DNA of 64,000 nt from Bacillus swezeyi (GCF_001969815.1 NZ_MRBK01000004.1:62001-126000), one strand, 5' to 3'; shown: positions 26,401-36,411, counted from the first letter of the stretch. The notes: generated by a model from the letters alone, not told the origin. Numbers and translations: made by a program.

Positions 26401-27585
26401 GTTCACCTTTAAGCCGCTACCGCCGGGCCTTCCGTAAATATTAATCGAAAGATCGTCCACAGGCCCCGTCGCAAGATTGTGAACAACCCCTTGATAACCG
26501 GCAAAATATAAATGATCGCTAAATGGCATCAGATTAATCTGCGGACCGAACAGCCGCTGATTTTCACCAAGCAGTTTAAGGTCGCGCCTCAGCTCTTCAT
26601 GGCGATAATGCTGGTGGCGCCGAATCTGAACAATTTCCTCTGATACCTGCTTCATAAGCTGGGCCGTCCCCATCTCCGGCCCCACTGACAGACGAAGGGG
26701 CAGGAGATTCATGACCATACCGGGAATATTTAGAGAACCCGTACCTAAACGGCACATCATCGGCAATCCGAGAACAACATCCTTGGCGCCTGTCAGACGA
26801 TGGACGTAAATGGCGGCTGCTGCGATTACCGCTTCATGCCAGTTTGCTCCCGTCAAGCTTGCTGCAGACAGGAGACGATCGGCATTTTCCGCAGGAAGAT
26901 GTGCAGAACGGCGAAGAAAGCTGGAAGAAGTCCTTGGGGCTCTGTCGGCAAGGCTGACCACCTCCGGCTCATCACTAAAGCGCTCCAGCCAAAATTGGCG
27001 GTCCTTTTGGTATTGATCTGACGAACGGTATACCGAATCTTCCTTGAGAACCGAATCAAGAGGCCCAAAGGCTCTGTCATGATCAGACTTCCCCTGTGCA
27101 AGTGCGGTATACAATTTTGACAGCCGTTCGGCTATCAGTGTAAAACTGAATCCGTCAGTTGCGATATGATGTGTTCGCTGATACCAGTAGAACAGGTCGG
27201 GTGCCGCTTTAAAAAGCGCCTCTGTAAAAAGAGGCCCGCGGGTCAGGTCGATCGGCCGGGAAAGATCTTCCCTCATCCATGCTTCAGCCGCCTTCCTCGG
27301 GTCCGGCTTTGCACTGACATCAATGAAATGAAGCGGAAAATCTGATGATGGCTCGATCACCTGCCATGGCCCTTCCTTATCTTCCCCGAATCGGGCATGC
27401 AATGTATCAGCTTCTTTAATGACATGACGAAGCGCTTTCTCAAATAGCTCCGGATCAACCGGACCGCTGATTTCTACGTATTCAGCGGTATTATAGACCG
27501 GATTTTGCGGATCAAGCTGCTGTGCATACCAAATGCCGGCCTGTGCTCCGGTTAACGGCCTGCGGTTTTCTTGACATTCAGGCAT
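20413..27585 (-). CDS. dhbF: Bacillibactin non-ribosomal peptide synthetase DhbF
   Basis: Encodes 2390 residues in the order condensation, adenylation, carrier, condensation, adenylation, carrier, thioesterase. Condensation motifs: HHIATDG at 139-145 and HHMIGDG at 1187-1193. Carrier serines: Ser1005 and Ser2081 in GGHSLL. Thioesterase Ser2211 in GWSLGG. The specificity residues read DILQLGLIWK in the first adenylation domain (glycine) and DFWNIGMVHK in the second (threonine), as known for DhbF. It joins dihydroxybenzoate-Gly-Thr units and cyclises three of them to the trilactone. Starts 15 bases after dhbB. It is much longer than its neighbours but intact, without frameshift. Confidence 0.97.
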   Translation of the reverse strand: MPECQENRRPLTGAQAGIWYAQQLDPQNPVYNTAEYVEISGPVDPELFEKALRHVIKEADTLHARFGEDKEGPWQVIEPSSDFPLHFIDVSAKPDPRKAAEAWMREDLSRPIDLTRGPLFTEALFKAAPDLFYWYQRTHHIATDGFSFTLIAERLSKLYTALAQGKSDHDRAFGPLDSVLKEDSVYRSSDQYQKDRQFWLERFSDEPEVVSLADRAPRTSSSFLRRSAHLPAENADRLLSAASLTGANWHEAVIAAAAIYVHRLTGAKDVVLGLPMMCRLGTGSLNIPGMVMNLLPLRLSVGPEMGTAQLMKQVSEEIVQIRRHQHYRHEELRRDLKLLGENQRLFGPQINLMPFSDHLYFAGYQGVVHNLATGPVDDLSINIYGRPGGSGLKVNMDANPAVYNVNELDQHLHRFLILLKTIADAEQDMPIGKIELLLPEERHQVLTKWNKTDQVLPESTLPQLFEMQVKEYPNSPAVVFKDDVLSYSELNERANRLAHLLMERGAGPERFVALALPRSAEMVICMLAVLKAGAAYLPIDPEYPADRIDYMLSDAQPMLVITSREAAVHIPENPDVPRMIIDEQDAVNKINDYSAENPVDVDQHGKRLSLQPAYMIYTSGSTGRPKGVVVSAESLCNFLLSMQETFSLQRHDRLLAVTTIAFDISALEIYLPLISGACFIIADKETVQDPPALAGMLENQDITIMQATPTLWHALATSVPEKLRGLRVLVGGEALPSSLALHLQELDCEITNLYGPTETTIWSTSAALVNDGRKEAPSIGRPIWNTQVYVLDAGLQPVPPGVAGELYVAGAGVARGYLGRPGLTAERFIANPYGAPGSRMYRTGDLVRWRSDGSLDYIGRADHQIKIRGFRIEMGEIDAVLSSHHDVQQSAVIVREDQPGDPRLAAYIVPVSEAAPHPDELRRHVRETLPDYMVPSAFVILEELPHTPNGKLDRKALPAPVMSAQPSGREPRTPQEEILCDLFAEVLGISRVSIDDSFFDLGGHSLLAGRLVGRIREVLGAELGIGRLFDEPTAAGLAKQLDQAQSVRPPLEKAERQEEIPLSFAQRRLWFLHCLEGPSPTYNIPVVVNLSGMLNREALETALGDVAERHEPLRTIFPERQGTSCQLILDPAKARPELLVSHVGENELEEVLAEAVSYSFNLAEEPPFRTQLFVLGENKYVLLLLLHHMIGDGWSLTPLTRDLEAAYNTRCQGAAPEWEPLPVQYADYAFWQKNLLGSENDPDSLIARQLTFWTKTLDHLPDQLELPTDFPRPAESSYRGDTIQLKLDKELHSRLLDLARTSGVSLFMILQSGLAALLTRMGAGSDIPIGSPIAGRSADSLGGLIGLFINTLVLRTDTSGDPSFRDLLARVREVNLHAYEHQDLPFERLVEVLNPARSRARHPLFQIMLAFQNTPEPVLELPGLQSALEVRSVGAAKFDLTIELREHRNADGIPAGITGFLEYSTDLFKRDTAEAFTARLVRLLESAASAPDQPIGRLDILLPEERQMMLANLNKDSLKLPEASLPVLFEKQAAEKPENIAVVFEDEVLTYGELNKRANRLAHLLIAKGIGPEQFAALALPRSLEMVVGLLAVLKAGAAYVPLDPDYPAERIAFMLADARPACIMTNSEVDSHLSDAGAVPRIVLDDPHIKEELKECADTNPSDADRLEPLSPFHPAYVIYTSGSTGTPKGVVIPHQNVVRLFGATEQWFHFSADDVWTMFHSYAFDFSVWEIWGPLLHGGRLVVVPHAVSRSPNEFLRLLVNEGVTVLNQTPSAFYQLMQADRDHPEIGRLLSLRFVIFGGEALELSRLEDWYQRHPDHFPRLVNMYGITETTVHVSYISLNQKIAALKANSLIGRGIPDLGVYVLDACLEPVPPGVAGELYVSGSGLARGYLGRPDLTAERFVADPYGPPGMRMYRTGDLARWRPDGSLDYMGRADQQIKIRGFRIELGEIEAVLVQHDGVDQAAVVVREDQPGDKRLIAYIVPASETGTDPAELRRYASGTLPDYMVPSALVEIDVLPLTPNGKLDRKALPEPEYTAAVKGRGPRTPQEEILCDLFSEILNLPRIGIDDGFFELGGHSLLAVQLMSRIREALGVELGIGDLLAAPTVSGLAERIAAGSSHNALDVLLPLRAGGSEPPLFCVHPAGGLSWCYAGMMTSLSKEYPIYGLQARGIARQEALPQTLDEMAADYIRHIRTIQPAGPYRLLGWSLGGNVVHAIATQLQEQGEEVSLLVMLDAYPNHFLPIKDAPDEQEALIALLALGGYDPDSLDGEPLELSSAIEILRRDGSALASLDESAILNLKETYVNSVRILSAYKPQPYHGDLLFFRSTVIPEWFDPIEPEAWLPYLHGKIEKHDIDCRHKDLCQPGPLAEIGRVLAEKLDAFKVSR

Positions 27586-27600
27586 TTATGGCAACCTCCT

Positions 27601-28539
27601 TCATTGATAGTCTGCATTTGGCAGTGATGTTTCTTTAGAGGAAGACAACAGTCTCCACCAGTTTTCAATCGTCGGCTCCTCGGCCAGCTCCACAAAAGTC
27701 ACCTCTGCCCCGGCACGCCGCCAGCGCTCGGCAAGACTCATTATTCTGACTGAATCGAGCCCGCGATAAATCAAATTTTCACTGTCGCTAATATCGGCTG
27801 GTGATTCAAGGAGAAGCGCGGCGATTTGTTCGCGTATGATTTGTTTTGACAGCCTTTCTGCATCTTCTCTTACGCCCTCGTCATTTGCAGAATCCCGCCC
27901 GTTTTTCAGTTCGTTCAGAAGGTTTTCGGCGGTGACGGTGACAGCACAGCGGTCAGCTGCATAAGAGATCGCCATTTCATGATGTTTTAAAGAGAAATCC
28001 GCGACCGCATCCGCTACAAAAAACGTCTCTATATCTTGCATAAACGCATCACATGCCGTCATGAGACAGCCGATATGCGCATAAACCCCCGTGACGATAA
28101 GCTGATCGCGGCCCTGTTCCTGGAGAATGCCTAAGAGATTGGTTTTTCTAAAGGCGTTGTACCTCCACTTCGTCAGAACGATGTCGCCTTCATTCGGTTT
28201 AAGCTTCTCCACGATTTTCTGCCCATCTGGACCCGGTCCGATTCCAGATCCCCAAAAGTCCTGAAGAAGCCCCCGCTCTTCCGGTGTCTGTCCGCCAGGC
28301 TGAGCCGTATAGATGATAGGTATGCCAAGCTCTGCGCATTGTTCTTTCAGCATTTTAATATTTGCGAAAAGCTCTGTCATCGGAGATTCGCCTAAATTGT
28401 AGGCATCGATAAAATATTGCTGCATGTCATGGATGAGAAGTGCGGCACGCTTCGGATGAGGCGTCCAGGACACCTTGTTTTTCGGCAGATCTGACGCTGT
28501 TGGCATTTGGTACGGTAAGATGGCAGGAATGGCCATCAA
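27601..28539 (-). CDS. dhbB: Isochorismatase / aryl carrier protein DhbB
   Basis: Encodes 312 residues. The isochorismatase domain covers about 1-210 (LLIHDMQQYFIDAY near 33, LTKWRYNAFRKTNL near 133, VTGVYAHIGCLMTACDAF near 150). A C-terminal aryl carrier domain at about 230-300 carries the phosphopantetheine serine in YRGLDSVRIM. The enzyme turns isochorismate into 2,3-dihydro-2,3-dihydroxybenzoate and pyruvate; the carrier holds activated dihydroxybenzoate for DhbF. Gaps to dhbE and dhbF are 21 and 15 bases. Confidence 0.96.
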   Translation of the reverse strand: MMAIPAILPYQMPTASDLPKNKVSWTPHPKRAALLIHDMQQYFIDAYNLGESPMTELFANIKMLKEQCAELGIPIIYTAQPGGQTPEERGLLQDFWGSGIGPGPDGQKIVEKLKPNEGDIVLTKWRYNAFRKTNLLGILQEQGRDQLIVTGVYAHIGCLMTACDAFMQDIETFFVADAVADFSLKHHEMAISYAADRCAVTVTAENLLNELKNGRDSANDEGVREDAERLSKQIIREQIAALLLESPADISDSENLIYRGLDSVRIMSLAERWRRAGAEVTFVELAEEPTIENWWRLLSSSKETSLPNADYQ

Positions 28540-28560
28540 ATCACATCCTCTCGATTTTTA

Positions 28561-30192
28561 TCATTGCCGCGCGTCGGCGGCTGACATCATTTTTTCAACA
28601 ATTGCCTCACGCAATGCTTTTTTGCTGACTTTTCCTACACCTGTCTGTGGAAATGCTTCGACTATTTCCACCCGGTCAGGTATTTTATATGCTGCAAGCC
28701 CGCGTTCTCTCAGAAACACTTTTATCTCTGCGGCAGCAGGCGGGGTGCTGCGCGGGATGATATATGCACATGTCCTTTCTCCAAGAAACTTATCAGGCAT
28801 TGAGACAACCGCGGCATCATGTACGGAAGGATGAGCAAGCAGATGATTTTCTACCTCCTCCGCCGCGACTTTTTCTCCGCCTCTGTTAATTTGGTCTTTA
28901 GAACGACCTTCAACAATTAGATAACCTGATGAGTTTACCTTGACCAGGTCGCCTGTTCGGTAAAATCCATCTGCGGTAAAAGCTTTAGCATTGTGCTCCT
29001 CAGCTTTGTAATAGCCGCGAATCGTATAAGGTCCTCTTGTCAGCAGTTCGCCGGTTTGTCCGGGTTCGACTTCGCATCCGTTCTCATCTACAACCTTAAT
29101 CTCATCAAATGGAGACATCGGCCTGCCTTGTGTACTGATGATGATTTCTTCCGGATCATCAAGTCTGGTATAGTTGACCAGACCTTCTGCCATGCCGTAC
29201 ACCTGCTGCAATGTGCAGCCGAACACTGATTTTACGCGTCCGGCAGCTTCAGCGCTGAATTTGGCTCCGCCGACTTGAAGAACTTGAAGGCTTGAGAAAT
29301 CATTGCGGCGCGACGAGGCGGCTTCAAGCCAGATTAAAGCCAGCGGCGGAACAAGCGCTGTTATTGTAGCCCGTTCCCTTTCAATCAAAGGAAAGGTTTC
29401 ATCAGGACTTGATCCTTGCGCAAGAACGACTCTCCCTCCCGCATACAATGTTCCAAGCACACCTGGTGAACTAAGCGGATAGTTATGTGCTATCGGAAGA
29501 GCGGCTAGATACACGCTGTCATGATCAAGGCGGCAAATATCAGCGCTGAGTCTCAGACTGTATATATAATCATCATGGGTTCTCGGTATCAGCTTGGATC
29601 GTCCAGTGCTTCCCCCGGACAATTGAAGAAAAGCCACATCGCCGGGACTCACCTCTGGATAACCGGCCGGACCGGCTTGCAGATCGCGAAGCGCCTTAAA
29701 TTCTTCCGAATCGCCGGCGACAATGACATGGCGCAATCCTTGAACCTTATCACAAACCTCTCTCGCCAGCCGGCGGTAGTCAAACCCTGAGTGAACATCC
29801 GGGATCACATATGCAGCCGCATCAGAAAACTCGCAAAAATAAGTGATTTCACTGTGCCGATGCGAAGGAAGAGCAAACACAGGCAGCGCACCGATTCGAA
29901 ACAGCGCAAAACAAACCTCAAAAAATTCGATGATGTTTGGCAGCTGCACGACGACACGGTCTTCCTTTTGAATGCCAAGCCTTAAAAAACCTGCTGCCAA
30001 AAGATCGACTCTCTCATCCAATTCTTTGTAGCTCAGATGGGTGTCCTCGCATGTTATTGCAATGCGGCTGCCATGTTTGTCAGCGCGTTCCCTCAGCATT
30101 CCTCCAAATGTTTCGCCTCTCCAGCATCCCTCCTTCCGATACTTGTCTGCAAACTCTTTCGGCCATGCCGGGCATCCCGTCAGCATGTTCAT
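28561..30192 (-). CDS. dhbE: 2,3-dihydroxybenzoate-AMP ligase DhbE
   Basis: Encodes 543 residues of the adenylate-forming superfamily. Visible are the P-loop-like [17 protein letters not shown] near residue 195, [12 protein letters not shown] near 335, the hinge region [11 protein letters not shown] near 415 and the C-terminal catalytic lysine region [11 protein letters not shown] near 525. It activates 2,3-dihydroxybenzoate and loads it on the DhbB carrier domain. It starts nine bases after dhbC and is followed by dhbB, as in B. subtilis. Confidence 0.96.
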   Translation of the reverse strand: MNMLTGCPAWPKEFADKYRKEGCWRGETFGGMLRERADKHGSRIAITCEDTHLSYKELDERVDLLAAGFLRLGIQKEDRVVVQLPNIIEFFEVCFALFRIGALPVFALPSHRHSEITYFCEFSDAAAYVIPDVHSGFDYRRLAREVCDKVQGLRHVIVAGDSEEFKALRDLQAGPAGYPEVSPGDVAFLQLSGGSTGRSKLIPRTHDDYIYSLRLSADICRLDHDSVYLAALPIAHNYPLSSPGVLGTLYAGGRVVLAQGSSPDETFPLIERERATITALVPPLALIWLEAASSRRNDFSSLQVLQVGGAKFSAEAAGRVKSVFGCTLQQVYGMAEGLVNYTRLDDPEEIIISTQGRPMSPFDEIKVVDENGCEVEPGQTGELLTRGPYTIRGYYKAEEHNAKAFTADGFYRTGDLVKVNSSGYLIVEGRSKDQINRGGEKVAAEEVENHLLAHPSVHDAAVVSMPDKFLGERTCAYIIPRSTPPAAAEIKVFLRERGLAAYKIPDRVEIVEAFPQTGVGKVSKKALREAIVEKMMSAADARQ

Positions 30193-30201
30193 CTCCCCCT
30201 A

Positions 30202-31416
30202 TTATTCACTGTTCATTCCCATTGCACGAAGCATTGTGCGAAACTTTGCTGATGTCTCGGCCAGTTCATCTTCCGGCTTTGATCCGGCTACGATGCCTGC
30301 TCCAGCGTACAGACGAAGGGCGCGTTCTTCCGCCTCAGCACAGCGGATCGTCACCACCCATTCTCCATCGCCTTCAGAATCGCACCAGCCGACCATACCT
30401 GTGAAAAAGCCGCGTTCGAACGGCTCAATTTTTTTAATTGCCGCTCTTGCGAGATCCGTCGGTGTGCCGCAGACAGCTGGAGTCGGGTGAAGAGCCGCTG
30501 CCAGCTCCAATGATGATATAGAAAGGTCTGTAAGCTCTCCTTTGATTTCTGTAGATAGATGCCACATCGTCTCCGTAGTGATCAGCGATGGCTCTGACGG
30601 AACGTCCAGCGTCCTGCAAAATGGTCTGAGAGCGGAAGCGACCGCTTCAACCACAACCGCATGTTCATGACGGTCTTTTGCAGAAGCAAGCAATTCGGCT
30701 GCCCGCCTTTGATCCTCATGCGGATCATGGCTTCGGGGCCTTGATCCTGCTAAAGGATTGGCAGAAACCCGAAATCCGGATCTTGAAACAAGCAGCTCCG
30801 GACTGGCTCCAATCAAGGTTCTCCGCACGGTTTCAGACTCTCCTCCTGCCCGTTCGGACACATCGACAGCAAAGGTATAACCGCGGGAATTGTGCCGGGC
30901 AAGACTGTTTAGCAAATCGCCGATATCGATCTTTATCGGTGACGTCAAATGCAATGACCGGGAAAGTACGATTTTGCTGAAATCGCCGGCGGCTATACCG
31001 GCCAATCCCTGTTTTACTCCGTTCATATACTCCTCCGGTGCTGGCACCGGCTGTATGTCATAGCCAAAAGTTGCACACTCCGGCTGTTTTGGCTCGTCCT
31101 GATCAAATGTCAGCGGACCCGCATGCCAAACCTCGTCAGGCACGGTAAGCTGCACAGGCTTTGTTTCATCAAAAGGCACTGCACCGACAACGATAGGCCT
31201 TTTCTGGCCAGCCTGTTTGGCTTGTCTGAGAACCGCATCAGCTCGCTGAGTCAAGTTCTCCATCTGGTTCAGACCTTCCGCTTCAGGAACGGCAGCAAAA
31301 ACGCCTTCCGCCAGAATGGTTCGTTCAGGAGAAGAAAAGAAGAATGAAGCCCCAGTTCGATATTCTTTTAGAAGCTGTACAGCAAGCGATTCCGTGACTA
31401 TATGACGTTCCATCAT
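30202..31416 (-). CDS. dhbC: Isochorismate synthase DhbC
   Basis: Encodes 404 residues of the chorismate-utilising family. Typical segments are [10 protein letters not shown] near residue 150, [25 protein letters not shown] near 210, [14 protein letters not shown] near 310 and [13 protein letters not shown] near 335. It isomerises chorismate to isochorismate, the first step of dihydroxybenzoate synthesis. ATG 31416 lies nine bases after AAAGGAGG; a second ATG follows at once. It sits between dhbA and dhbE. Confidence 0.95.
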   Translation of the reverse strand: MMERHIVTESLAVQLLKEYRTGASFFFSSPERTILAEGVFAAVPEAEGLNQMENLTQRADAVLRQAKQAGQKRPIVVGAVPFDETKPVQLTVPDEVWHAGPLTFDQDEPKQPECATFGYDIQPVPAPEEYMNGVKQGLAGIAAGDFSKIVLSRSLHLTSPIKIDIGDLLNSLARHNSRGYTFAVDVSERAGGESETVRRTLIGASPELLVSRSGFRVSANPLAGSRPRSHDPHEDQRRAAELLASAKDRHEHAVVVEAVASALRPFCRTLDVPSEPSLITTETMWHLSTEIKGELTDLSISSLELAAALHPTPAVCGTPTDLARAAIKKIEPFERGFFTGMVGWCDSEGDGEWVVTIRCAEAEERALRLYAGAGIVAGSKPEDELAETSAKFRTMLRAMGMNSE

Positions 31417-31442
31417 AAAGCAAAACCTCCTTTAAAATTGAA

Positions 31443-32222
31443 TCAAACGCCCAGAGTAGCTCCCCCGTCTACGCGCAGATCATGCATCGTGATATGGCGG
31501 GCGCTGTCTGACAGCAAGAAAACAACGGCATTAGCGATATCCGCCGGCATCGCTAATTTTCCGAGCGGAATGCCTGTCTTAAATGTTTTGAGTGATCCTG
31601 CAATCACGCTTTGAGCAGCGTCTTGCCCCCGCCAAAGCGACCTCTGCATCGGAGTATCCGTTGACCCGGGCGATACGATATTGCAGCGGATATTGTACTC
31701 GGCCAGCTCAAGCCCAAGACATTTCGTGAACATTAAAGCCGCTGCCTTTGAAGCCGCATAAGCTGACATCTGCATGCGCGGCACCGCCGCTGCATTCGAT
31801 CCAACGGTCACGATTGAACCGTATCTGCGCGGAATCATGCGGCCTGCTACTGAGCGGGATACGTTAAAAACCCCGGTAGAGTTGACGCGGAACGTCTTTA
31901 CCCAATCTTCATCACTTAAAGATGTGATCAAACCGGTCCGTAGAATACCTGCAACATTGACCAGCATGTCTATCGGGCCGAGATCGCGCTCGATTTTGTC
32001 CACAAGCTGATCAACAGCGGTGCTGTCACCCACATCAACGACAAAATCGGCAGCTTGCAGACCTTTTTTCCTCAGATCTTTCACGAGTTCTAGAAGCCCT
32101 TCCCCATTTTGATCTATTGCTGCAACAAACACTCCAAGTTCTGCAAGCACCCGGGCTACCTCTTCACCAATCCCTTGGGAAGCTCCGGTTACTAAAGCAA
32201 CCTTGCCTTTCACTCTCATCAT
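31443..32222 (-). CDS. dhbA: 2,3-dihydro-2,3-dihydroxybenzoate dehydrogenase DhbA
   Basis: Encodes 259 residues of the classical short-chain dehydrogenase family: Rossmann GASQGIG near residue 12, NVAG near 85, catalytic Ser in VGSN near 138 and YAASK near 152. It oxidises dihydro-dihydroxybenzoate to 2,3-dihydroxybenzoate with NAD+. The start is at the paired ATG codons 32222/32219, after GGAAAGGA; the open frame to 32411 crosses the promoter and the Fur box and is not coding. First gene of the dhb operon. Confidence 0.95.
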   Translation of the reverse strand: MMRVKGKVALVTGASQGIGEEVARVLAELGVFVAAIDQNGEGLLELVKDLRKKGLQAADFVVDVGDSTAVDQLVDKIERDLGPIDMLVNVAGILRTGLITSLSDEDWVKTFRVNSTGVFNVSRSVAGRMIPRRYGSIVTVGSNAAAVPRMQMSAYAASKAAALMFTKCLGLELAEYNIRCNIVSPGSTDTPMQRSLWRGQDAAQSVIAGSLKTFKTGIPLGKLAMPADIANAVVFLLSDSARHITMHDLRVDGGATLGV

Positions 32223-32257
32223 TTCCTTTCCTGAAATCCGAATCCTTAAAACTAATT

Positions 32258-32276
32258 GATAATGATAATCATTATC
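32258..32276. promoter_or_regulatory. Fur box of the dhb operon
   Basis: GATAATGATAATCATTATC is a perfect 19-bp Fur consensus. It covers the expected transcription start just after the -10 element, so Fur with iron would block transcription. Confidence 0.95.
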
Positions 32277-32286
32277 GCTCAAAAAT

Positions 32287-32315
32287 ATAATATACCAATA
32301 AATGCTAACGGTCAA
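32287..32315 (-). promoter_or_regulatory. Sigma-A promoter of dhbA
   Basis: On the minus strand TTGACC (32310-32315) and TATTAT (32287-32292) are 17 bases apart. Confidence 0.8.
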
Positions 32316-32385
32316 ATCATTTTCGATTTTAACTCCGTAACTGCTATGGTATATTGACTTTTTATGTCGATTATTCTTTTTATAA

Positions 32386-32416
32386 AAGCATGGGCGATAA
32401 AGCTCGCCCACTGCTT
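32386..32416 (-). terminator. Terminator after the besA-like gene
   Basis: TGGGCGA and TCGCCCA arms extended by AAGCA/TGCTT are followed on the minus strand by TTATAAAAAG, a short U-tract. It separates the feu-bes unit from the dhb unit. Confidence 0.75.
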
Positions 32417-32420
32417 CATA

Positions 32421-33269
32421 TCAGCCTTGTCCATCAGGACTTAAGGCAAATCGCAATGCTTTGCTGATCAATACAGGCAAGACCGAGATATGGCCTTCCT
32501 CCTTAAATTCAATGAACTCCGCGCTGACCCCGCAGTGTTCAAGAGCTGATAAGCGCTCTGCCAGCTTTATTGCATTGTCGTTCATCCTGCTCTTATGCGT
32601 TTTCTCCAGTTCTCCCGCTCCAAGTAATACATTGACTTTGACATCAGTTTCTTGCAGGCGGGAAACAAATTCATGCTCCTCATCAAAAAACAGCTTATTC
32701 CAATGAATTGATGGACTGCCTGCGATGTATGTCTGAAATAAAGCGGGCTTTGTAAACAGAACTTGCAGGACAAAAAGACCGCCGAGGGAATGGCCGAAGA
32801 TGGCCTGCCTCTTCGCATCAATGTTGAATTCCTGTTCGATCACAGGCTTCAAGTGTTCCTCGATGAATGAGAGAAAGGCTTCCGCACCGCCCGGTTCAGG
32901 CCAATCTGTCCCATCGGGCCTTTGAGGCAGTTCTCTGCCTGGCATAGGCAGCGTAAAGTCGTAGTAGCGCCCCGGATCAAACGGAGCATCCGTCTCATAG
33001 CCGATGCCAACGATAACAGCCGGTACAACCCCCGTTTTATCCGGGCGGCGCCCCTGCATCCGCACCGCCTCGACCATCGTTCCGAATACTGAATTGGCAT
33101 CAAGCAGATAGATAACCGGATATCCCTCAGGAGGCGGTTCTCCATGGGGCCTTCCAATAAAAATCCGGTAGCTGCGTTTTCCGTCTTTTGAACGCATGAG
33201 ACGCTGTTCTGTGCCTGGGATAGCAACGGGCGAAGCTTTGACAGCCTGATCATGTTTTTCTTGAACCAT
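32421..33269 (-). CDS. besA: Ferri-bacillibactin esterase, BesA-like
   Basis: Encodes 282 residues of the alpha/beta-hydrolase esterase family of enterobactin-type trilactone hydrolases. The nucleophile is in GHSLGG near residue 155 and the terminal His in EEGHISVLP near 265; VIYLLDANSVFGTM near 52 is the oxyanion region. It opens the trilactone of imported ferri-bacillibactin so iron can be released. ATG 33269 follows GGGAGGG. No signal peptide, so it acts in the cytoplasm. It follows feuC by 39 bases; in B. subtilis besA (ybbA) is also next to feuABC. Confidence 0.93.
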   Translation of the reverse strand: MVQEKHDQAVKASPVAIPGTEQRLMRSKDGKRSYRIFIGRPHGEPPPEGYPVIYLLDANSVFGTMVEAVRMQGRRPDKTGVVPAVIVGIGYETDAPFDPGRYYDFTLPMPGRELPQRPDGTDWPEPGGAEAFLSFIEEHLKPVIEQEFNIDAKRQAIFGHSLGGLFVLQVLFTKPALFQTYIAGSPSIHWNKLFFDEEHEFVSRLQETDVKVNVLLGAGELEKTHKSRMNDNAIKLAERLSALEHCGVSAEFIEFKEEGHISVLPVLISKALRFALSPDGQG

Positions 33270-33308
33270 TTGATTTCTCCCTCCCCCTCTGTGATGAAAT
33301 CAGGCAGT

Positions 33309-34328
33309 CTAGTGCACCGCCTTTTTTTGTTTAAAAAGCAAGAATAAAAAGTAAGGCACCCCGAAAATGGCGAGAATGATACCCGCGGGAACTTCCGACG
33401 GCTGAAACAGCAGTTTGCCGGCAAAATCGGCGCATAGCACGAGAAACATGCCGACAAGTCCGCTTAACAGCAATGAGTGACGATGCAGCACCCCTGCCAG
33501 CCTCCGAGAAATATGCGGAGCAATCAAGCCGACAAATCCCATGCTTCCCGAAATCGCTACACAAGCGCTGATAATGCCGACGCAAGCGGTAAGCAGCACC
33601 ATTTTTTCTGTATTGGAAGACACGCCCAGACTCTTGACGGTATCTTCATGAAAACGAATCGTGTCCAGCAAATTGCTCTTTGCGAGCAGAAACGGAATCA
33701 AAAGCAAAAGCCACGGCAGTGCGGCTTGAATATATGTCCAGTTCGCCGACCAGATGCTCCCGTTTTTCCAAACCATCGCCATTTCATGATCGTTCGGATT
33801 CATCTTTAACGATAAGTACAGCGAGACAGCGCTGAAACCCGAATTGATTGCGATTCCAACCAGAATAATCCTGCCGGAATCCAGGTTTCCGCCGTGCCAT
33901 GCAAAGATAAATATAAAAACGGCCGCCAAAATTCCGCCGATCAAGCCGAAGAAAGGCATTCCCATTGCAGCCAGGAGGCTCGTCGTTTCGGTCTGGCCTT
34001 GAAAAATAAGTAAATAGCCGACAATCGCTGCCCCTGCTCCCGCGTTAATCCCCAGTATACCGGGATCAGCCAAACCGTTTTTTGTCATCGCCTGAATCAC
34101 AGAGCCGGCAATGCCGAGTCCAAGACCGACCAAAGCGGCCGTCACGATGCGGGGAAGTCTTAATTCAAAGAGCAAAATGCTGTATTGCTCATTCGGATTG
34201 ATTTGAAAAAGGGTTGATAACAGCTCCGCCGGATGAACGGAGAAAGACCCTATCGTTAGGCTGACATAACAGACCGCAAGAATCAGCACAATAAATACAG
34301 CATAGATGGCCGCTACTTTTTTAGGCAC
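33309..34328 (-). CDS. feuC: Ferri-bacillibactin ABC permease FeuC
   Basis: Encodes 339 residues, about nine membrane helices, FecCD family. Markers are RLPRIVTAALVGLGLGIAGSVIQAMTKNGLADPGILGINAG at about 57-100 and the ATPase-contact loop GFVGLIAPHISR near 270. With FeuB it forms the channel that imports ferri-bacillibactin. It overlaps feuB by eight bases. No ATPase gene is in the cluster; in B. subtilis the ATPase YusV (FpiA) is encoded elsewhere. Confidence 0.95.
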   Translation of the reverse strand: MPKKVAAIYAVFIVLILAVCYVSLTIGSFSVHPAELLSTLFQINPNEQYSILLFELRLPRIVTAALVGLGLGIAGSVIQAMTKNGLADPGILGINAGAGAAIVGYLLIFQGQTETTSLLAAMGMPFFGLIGGILAAVFIFIFAWHGGNLDSGRIILVGIAINSGFSAVSLYLSLKMNPNDHEMAMVWKNGSIWSANWTYIQAALPWLLLLIPFLLAKSNLLDTIRFHEDTVKSLGVSSNTEKMVLLTACVGIISACVAISGSMGFVGLIAPHISRRLAGVLHRHSLLLSGLVGMFLVLCADFAGKLLFQPSEVPAGIILAIFGVPYFLFLLFKQKKAVH

Positions 34329-35325
34329 GCTGCTCCCCTCCTTTTCGCTTGATCAAATAAAGGAAGAAAGGAACGCCAATGATTGAAGTGACGACTTCAA
34401 TCGGTGTCTCAAACGGGTAATTGATCAGCCGGCTGACAAGATCGGCCAGTGTCAAAAAGACTCCGCCGATGATGCAGGAACAAGGTATTAACCGGCTGTA
34501 GTCCGAACCGACGAGAAACCGCGTCATATGCGGAACGACCAAGCCGACAAAGGCAATCTTCCCGGCCAAGGCGACAGAGCTTCCTGTCAAAAGCACAACC
34601 GCAGCCATCGCTGCGATTTTGACGGTCTTCTTCTGCTGCCCAAGACTTTCAGAAATATCGTCCCCAAGTGATAAAGCCGTTACTTTCTTGCTGAGAGAAA
34701 GAGCCAGGATGATGCCCACAATCATAAAAGGGACGGCATATATCAAAAGTTCCGGACTCATTTGGTGCAGCCTGGCACTGTACCAAAAGCTGACATCTTG
34801 AGAAATTTGAAAATAAATTGACATCGCTGCCGATAAACTGCTGAGCAGCATGCTTGTAACTGTTCCGATAATCGCAAGCTGAACGGGCATAAAACCGTTC
34901 GGAATCACCGAAGCCAAACCGAAGACAAGGGCCGCTCCGACAGCTGAGCCGATAAATGAGTATCCCATCAGTTCAAGAGATGTTGATTGCGGGATCAACA
35001 CCATCAAGAGTGTGATGATAAACGCCGAACCGTCGGAAACACCCATGATCGATGGTGAAGCGAGATAATTCCGGGTGACGCCCTGCATCAGAGCCCCGGA
35101 CACGGCCAGCGCCGCCCCGATCAAGAGAGCGCCGGCGGCCCGAGGGAGCCGGGAATGCCAAATGATTTGGTGATCTGTGTTTCCTGGATCAAAATGCAGC
35201 AATGCCGAAAAAATCACTTCACCATCCAGCTGCTTTGCGCCGTAGCAGACGGACAGAAAAACAGACAGTATCATGGCAAACGGAGCAGTAATTATGATGA
35301 TGCGGGTTATTTGCTTTGAATGCAT
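34321..35325 (-). CDS. feuB: Ferri-bacillibactin ABC permease FeuB
   Basis: Encodes 334 residues of the FecCD permease family, with SRLPRAAGALLIGAALAVSGALMQGVTRNYLASPSIMGV near residues 57-97 and the ATPase-contact loop AFVGLVVPHMTR near 262. Partner of FeuC. It lies 22 bases after feuA. ATG 35325 has only a weak ribosome site (GAAAAGG), so coupling to feuA translation is possible. Confidence 0.95.
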   Translation of the reverse strand: MHSKQITRIIIITAPFAMILSVFLSVCYGAKQLDGEVIFSALLHFDPGNTDHQIIWHSRLPRAAGALLIGAALAVSGALMQGVTRNYLASPSIMGVSDGSAFIITLLMVLIPQSTSLELMGYSFIGSAVGAALVFGLASVIPNGFMPVQLAIIGTVTSMLLSSLSAAMSIYFQISQDVSFWYSARLHQMSPELLIYAVPFMIVGIILALSLSKKVTALSLGDDISESLGQQKKTVKIAAMAAVVLLTGSSVALAGKIAFVGLVVPHMTRFLVGSDYSRLIPCSCIIGGVFLTLADLVSRLINYPFETPIEVVTSIIGVPFFLYLIKRKGGEQRA

Positions 35326-35347
35326 AATGAAAAACCTTTTCTATTGA

Positions 35348-36301
35348 TTAGTTTTGTGTTAATTTTTCAGCTGCAGCTTTTAAAAACTGAACCTTGCTCC
35401 AGGCTGTTCCTCCCTGTGCAAGCGGGTCTACTGCATTGACGAATACATGGTCCTCTTTTACTGCTGATATGCTTTTCCAAATCGGATTTTTCTCTAAATC
35501 TTTAAGTGCATTCGGCTTATCCGCATTCTCATCATCAGAAAATTGAACAAACATATAGTCCGGATTCATCTCGCTTAATTTTTCTAAAGAAATCAGTTCC
35601 TGGGCTTTCGCTGCTTTTACTTCCTTAGGAGCTGTGAAGCCTAATTCACCGTACAATGTTGAGTTGAAAAAGACGTCTTCCGGGTAAATAAAGATATTGC
35701 CTTGTCTGATTCTGACAATGAGCGCTTTTGTATCCTTCGCCGTTTTCTCCAGTTTGGTTTTTGCGTTTTTAAGATCGGTTTCATAATCTGAAATAATCTG
35801 TTTGGCTTTATCTTCTTTACCCGTCAGTTCAGCAAGCAGATTTAAATTACCTTTCCAGTTTGATGAAACGTGGGATACGGGAATCGTTGTGGCAATGTTA
35901 TCAAGCTTTTTCACCACTTTTTCGGGAAACTTCGTTGAAGCCAAAATGACATCCGGTTTAAGCTCAAGGATTTTTTCTAGATTCGGTTCTGTTTTTTCGC
36001 CGACTGCAGTTGCTTGATCAGTAATGCTTTTAAACAGATCCGGGAACTTTCCTGAGAAGGAAATCGCGCCGATTGGATGAATGTCCAGAAGCTTTGCATC
36101 TTCCATCGATTCAACACTTCCCGTGATCACGATTCGTTCGGCTGGAACGTTCACTTTGTATGTATGATCGAGATATTGGACGCTTTTCTCAGCTGTTTCT
36201 GAGCTTTTTGCATCAGTCCCCGCTTTTTCTTTGCTGTTTCCGCATCCTGCTGCGGCAAAAGCAAGAAGCAGAATAAATAAAAAGATCGACATTTTTCTCA
36301 T
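35348..36301 (-). CDS. feuA: Ferri-bacillibactin-binding lipoprotein FeuA
   Basis: Encodes 317 residues. The signal peptide ends in the lipobox AAGC with the modified Cys20, so the protein is a membrane-anchored lipoprotein. The remainder is a class III (helical-backbone) binding protein with the halves at about 45-170 and 190-315. Key segments are RIVITGSVESMEDAKLLDI and PDVILASTKFPEKV. It captures ferri-bacillibactin for FeuBC. It is first in the feuABC-besA unit, behind a Fur box and the proposed Btr sites. Confidence 0.95.
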   Translation of the reverse strand: MRKMSIFLFILLLAFAAAGCGNSKEKAGTDAKSSETAEKSVQYLDHTYKVNVPAERIVITGSVESMEDAKLLDIHPIGAISFSGKFPDLFKSITDQATAVGEKTEPNLEKILELKPDVILASTKFPEKVVKKLDNIATTIPVSHVSSNWKGNLNLLAELTGKEDKAKQIISDYETDLKNAKTKLEKTAKDTKALIVRIRQGNIFIYPEDVFFNSTLYGELGFTAPKEVKAAKAQELISLEKLSEMNPDYMFVQFSDDENADKPNALKDLEKNPIWKSISAVKEDHVFVNAVDPLAQGGTAWSKVQFLKAAAEKLTQN

Positions 36302-36323
36302 CTATCTGAGACCCCCTGTTTAA

Positions 36324-36340
36324 TTGATAACTATTATCAA
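36324..36340. promoter_or_regulatory. Fur box of feuA
   Basis: TTGATAACTATTATCAA matches the 7-1-7 Fur consensus with one mismatch and lies just after the feuA -10 (TATAAT, 36346-36351 on the minus strand). Confidence 0.88.
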
Positions 36341-36345
36341 TTAAA

Positions 36346-36351
36346 ATTATA
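36346..36351 (-). promoter_or_regulatory. -10 element of the feuA promoter
   Basis: TATAAT on the minus strand. The -35 position (36369-36374) reads TGGTGT, far from consensus, as expected where an activator is needed. Confidence 0.7.
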
Positions 36352-36373
36352 GGTAAGCCTCTTCGATAACACC

Positions 36374-36411
36374 ATGGACAATATCCGGCAATTAAAATGG
36401 ATTTTTTCCGG
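36374..36411 (-). promoter_or_regulatory. Tandem direct repeat, probable Btr activator site
   Basis: Two copies of CCGGANANNNTCCAT lie on the minus strand (36397-36411 and 36374-36388), 23 bases apart. The second ends at the -35 of feuA. AraC-type activators bind such tandem repeats. The first copy is inside the last codons of btr. Confidence 0.65.

Noticed and set aside
32223-32411. N-terminal extension of DhbA by 63 codons
   Set aside because: It runs through the -10, -35 and Fur box of the dhb promoter and the added residues do not resemble an SDR protein.
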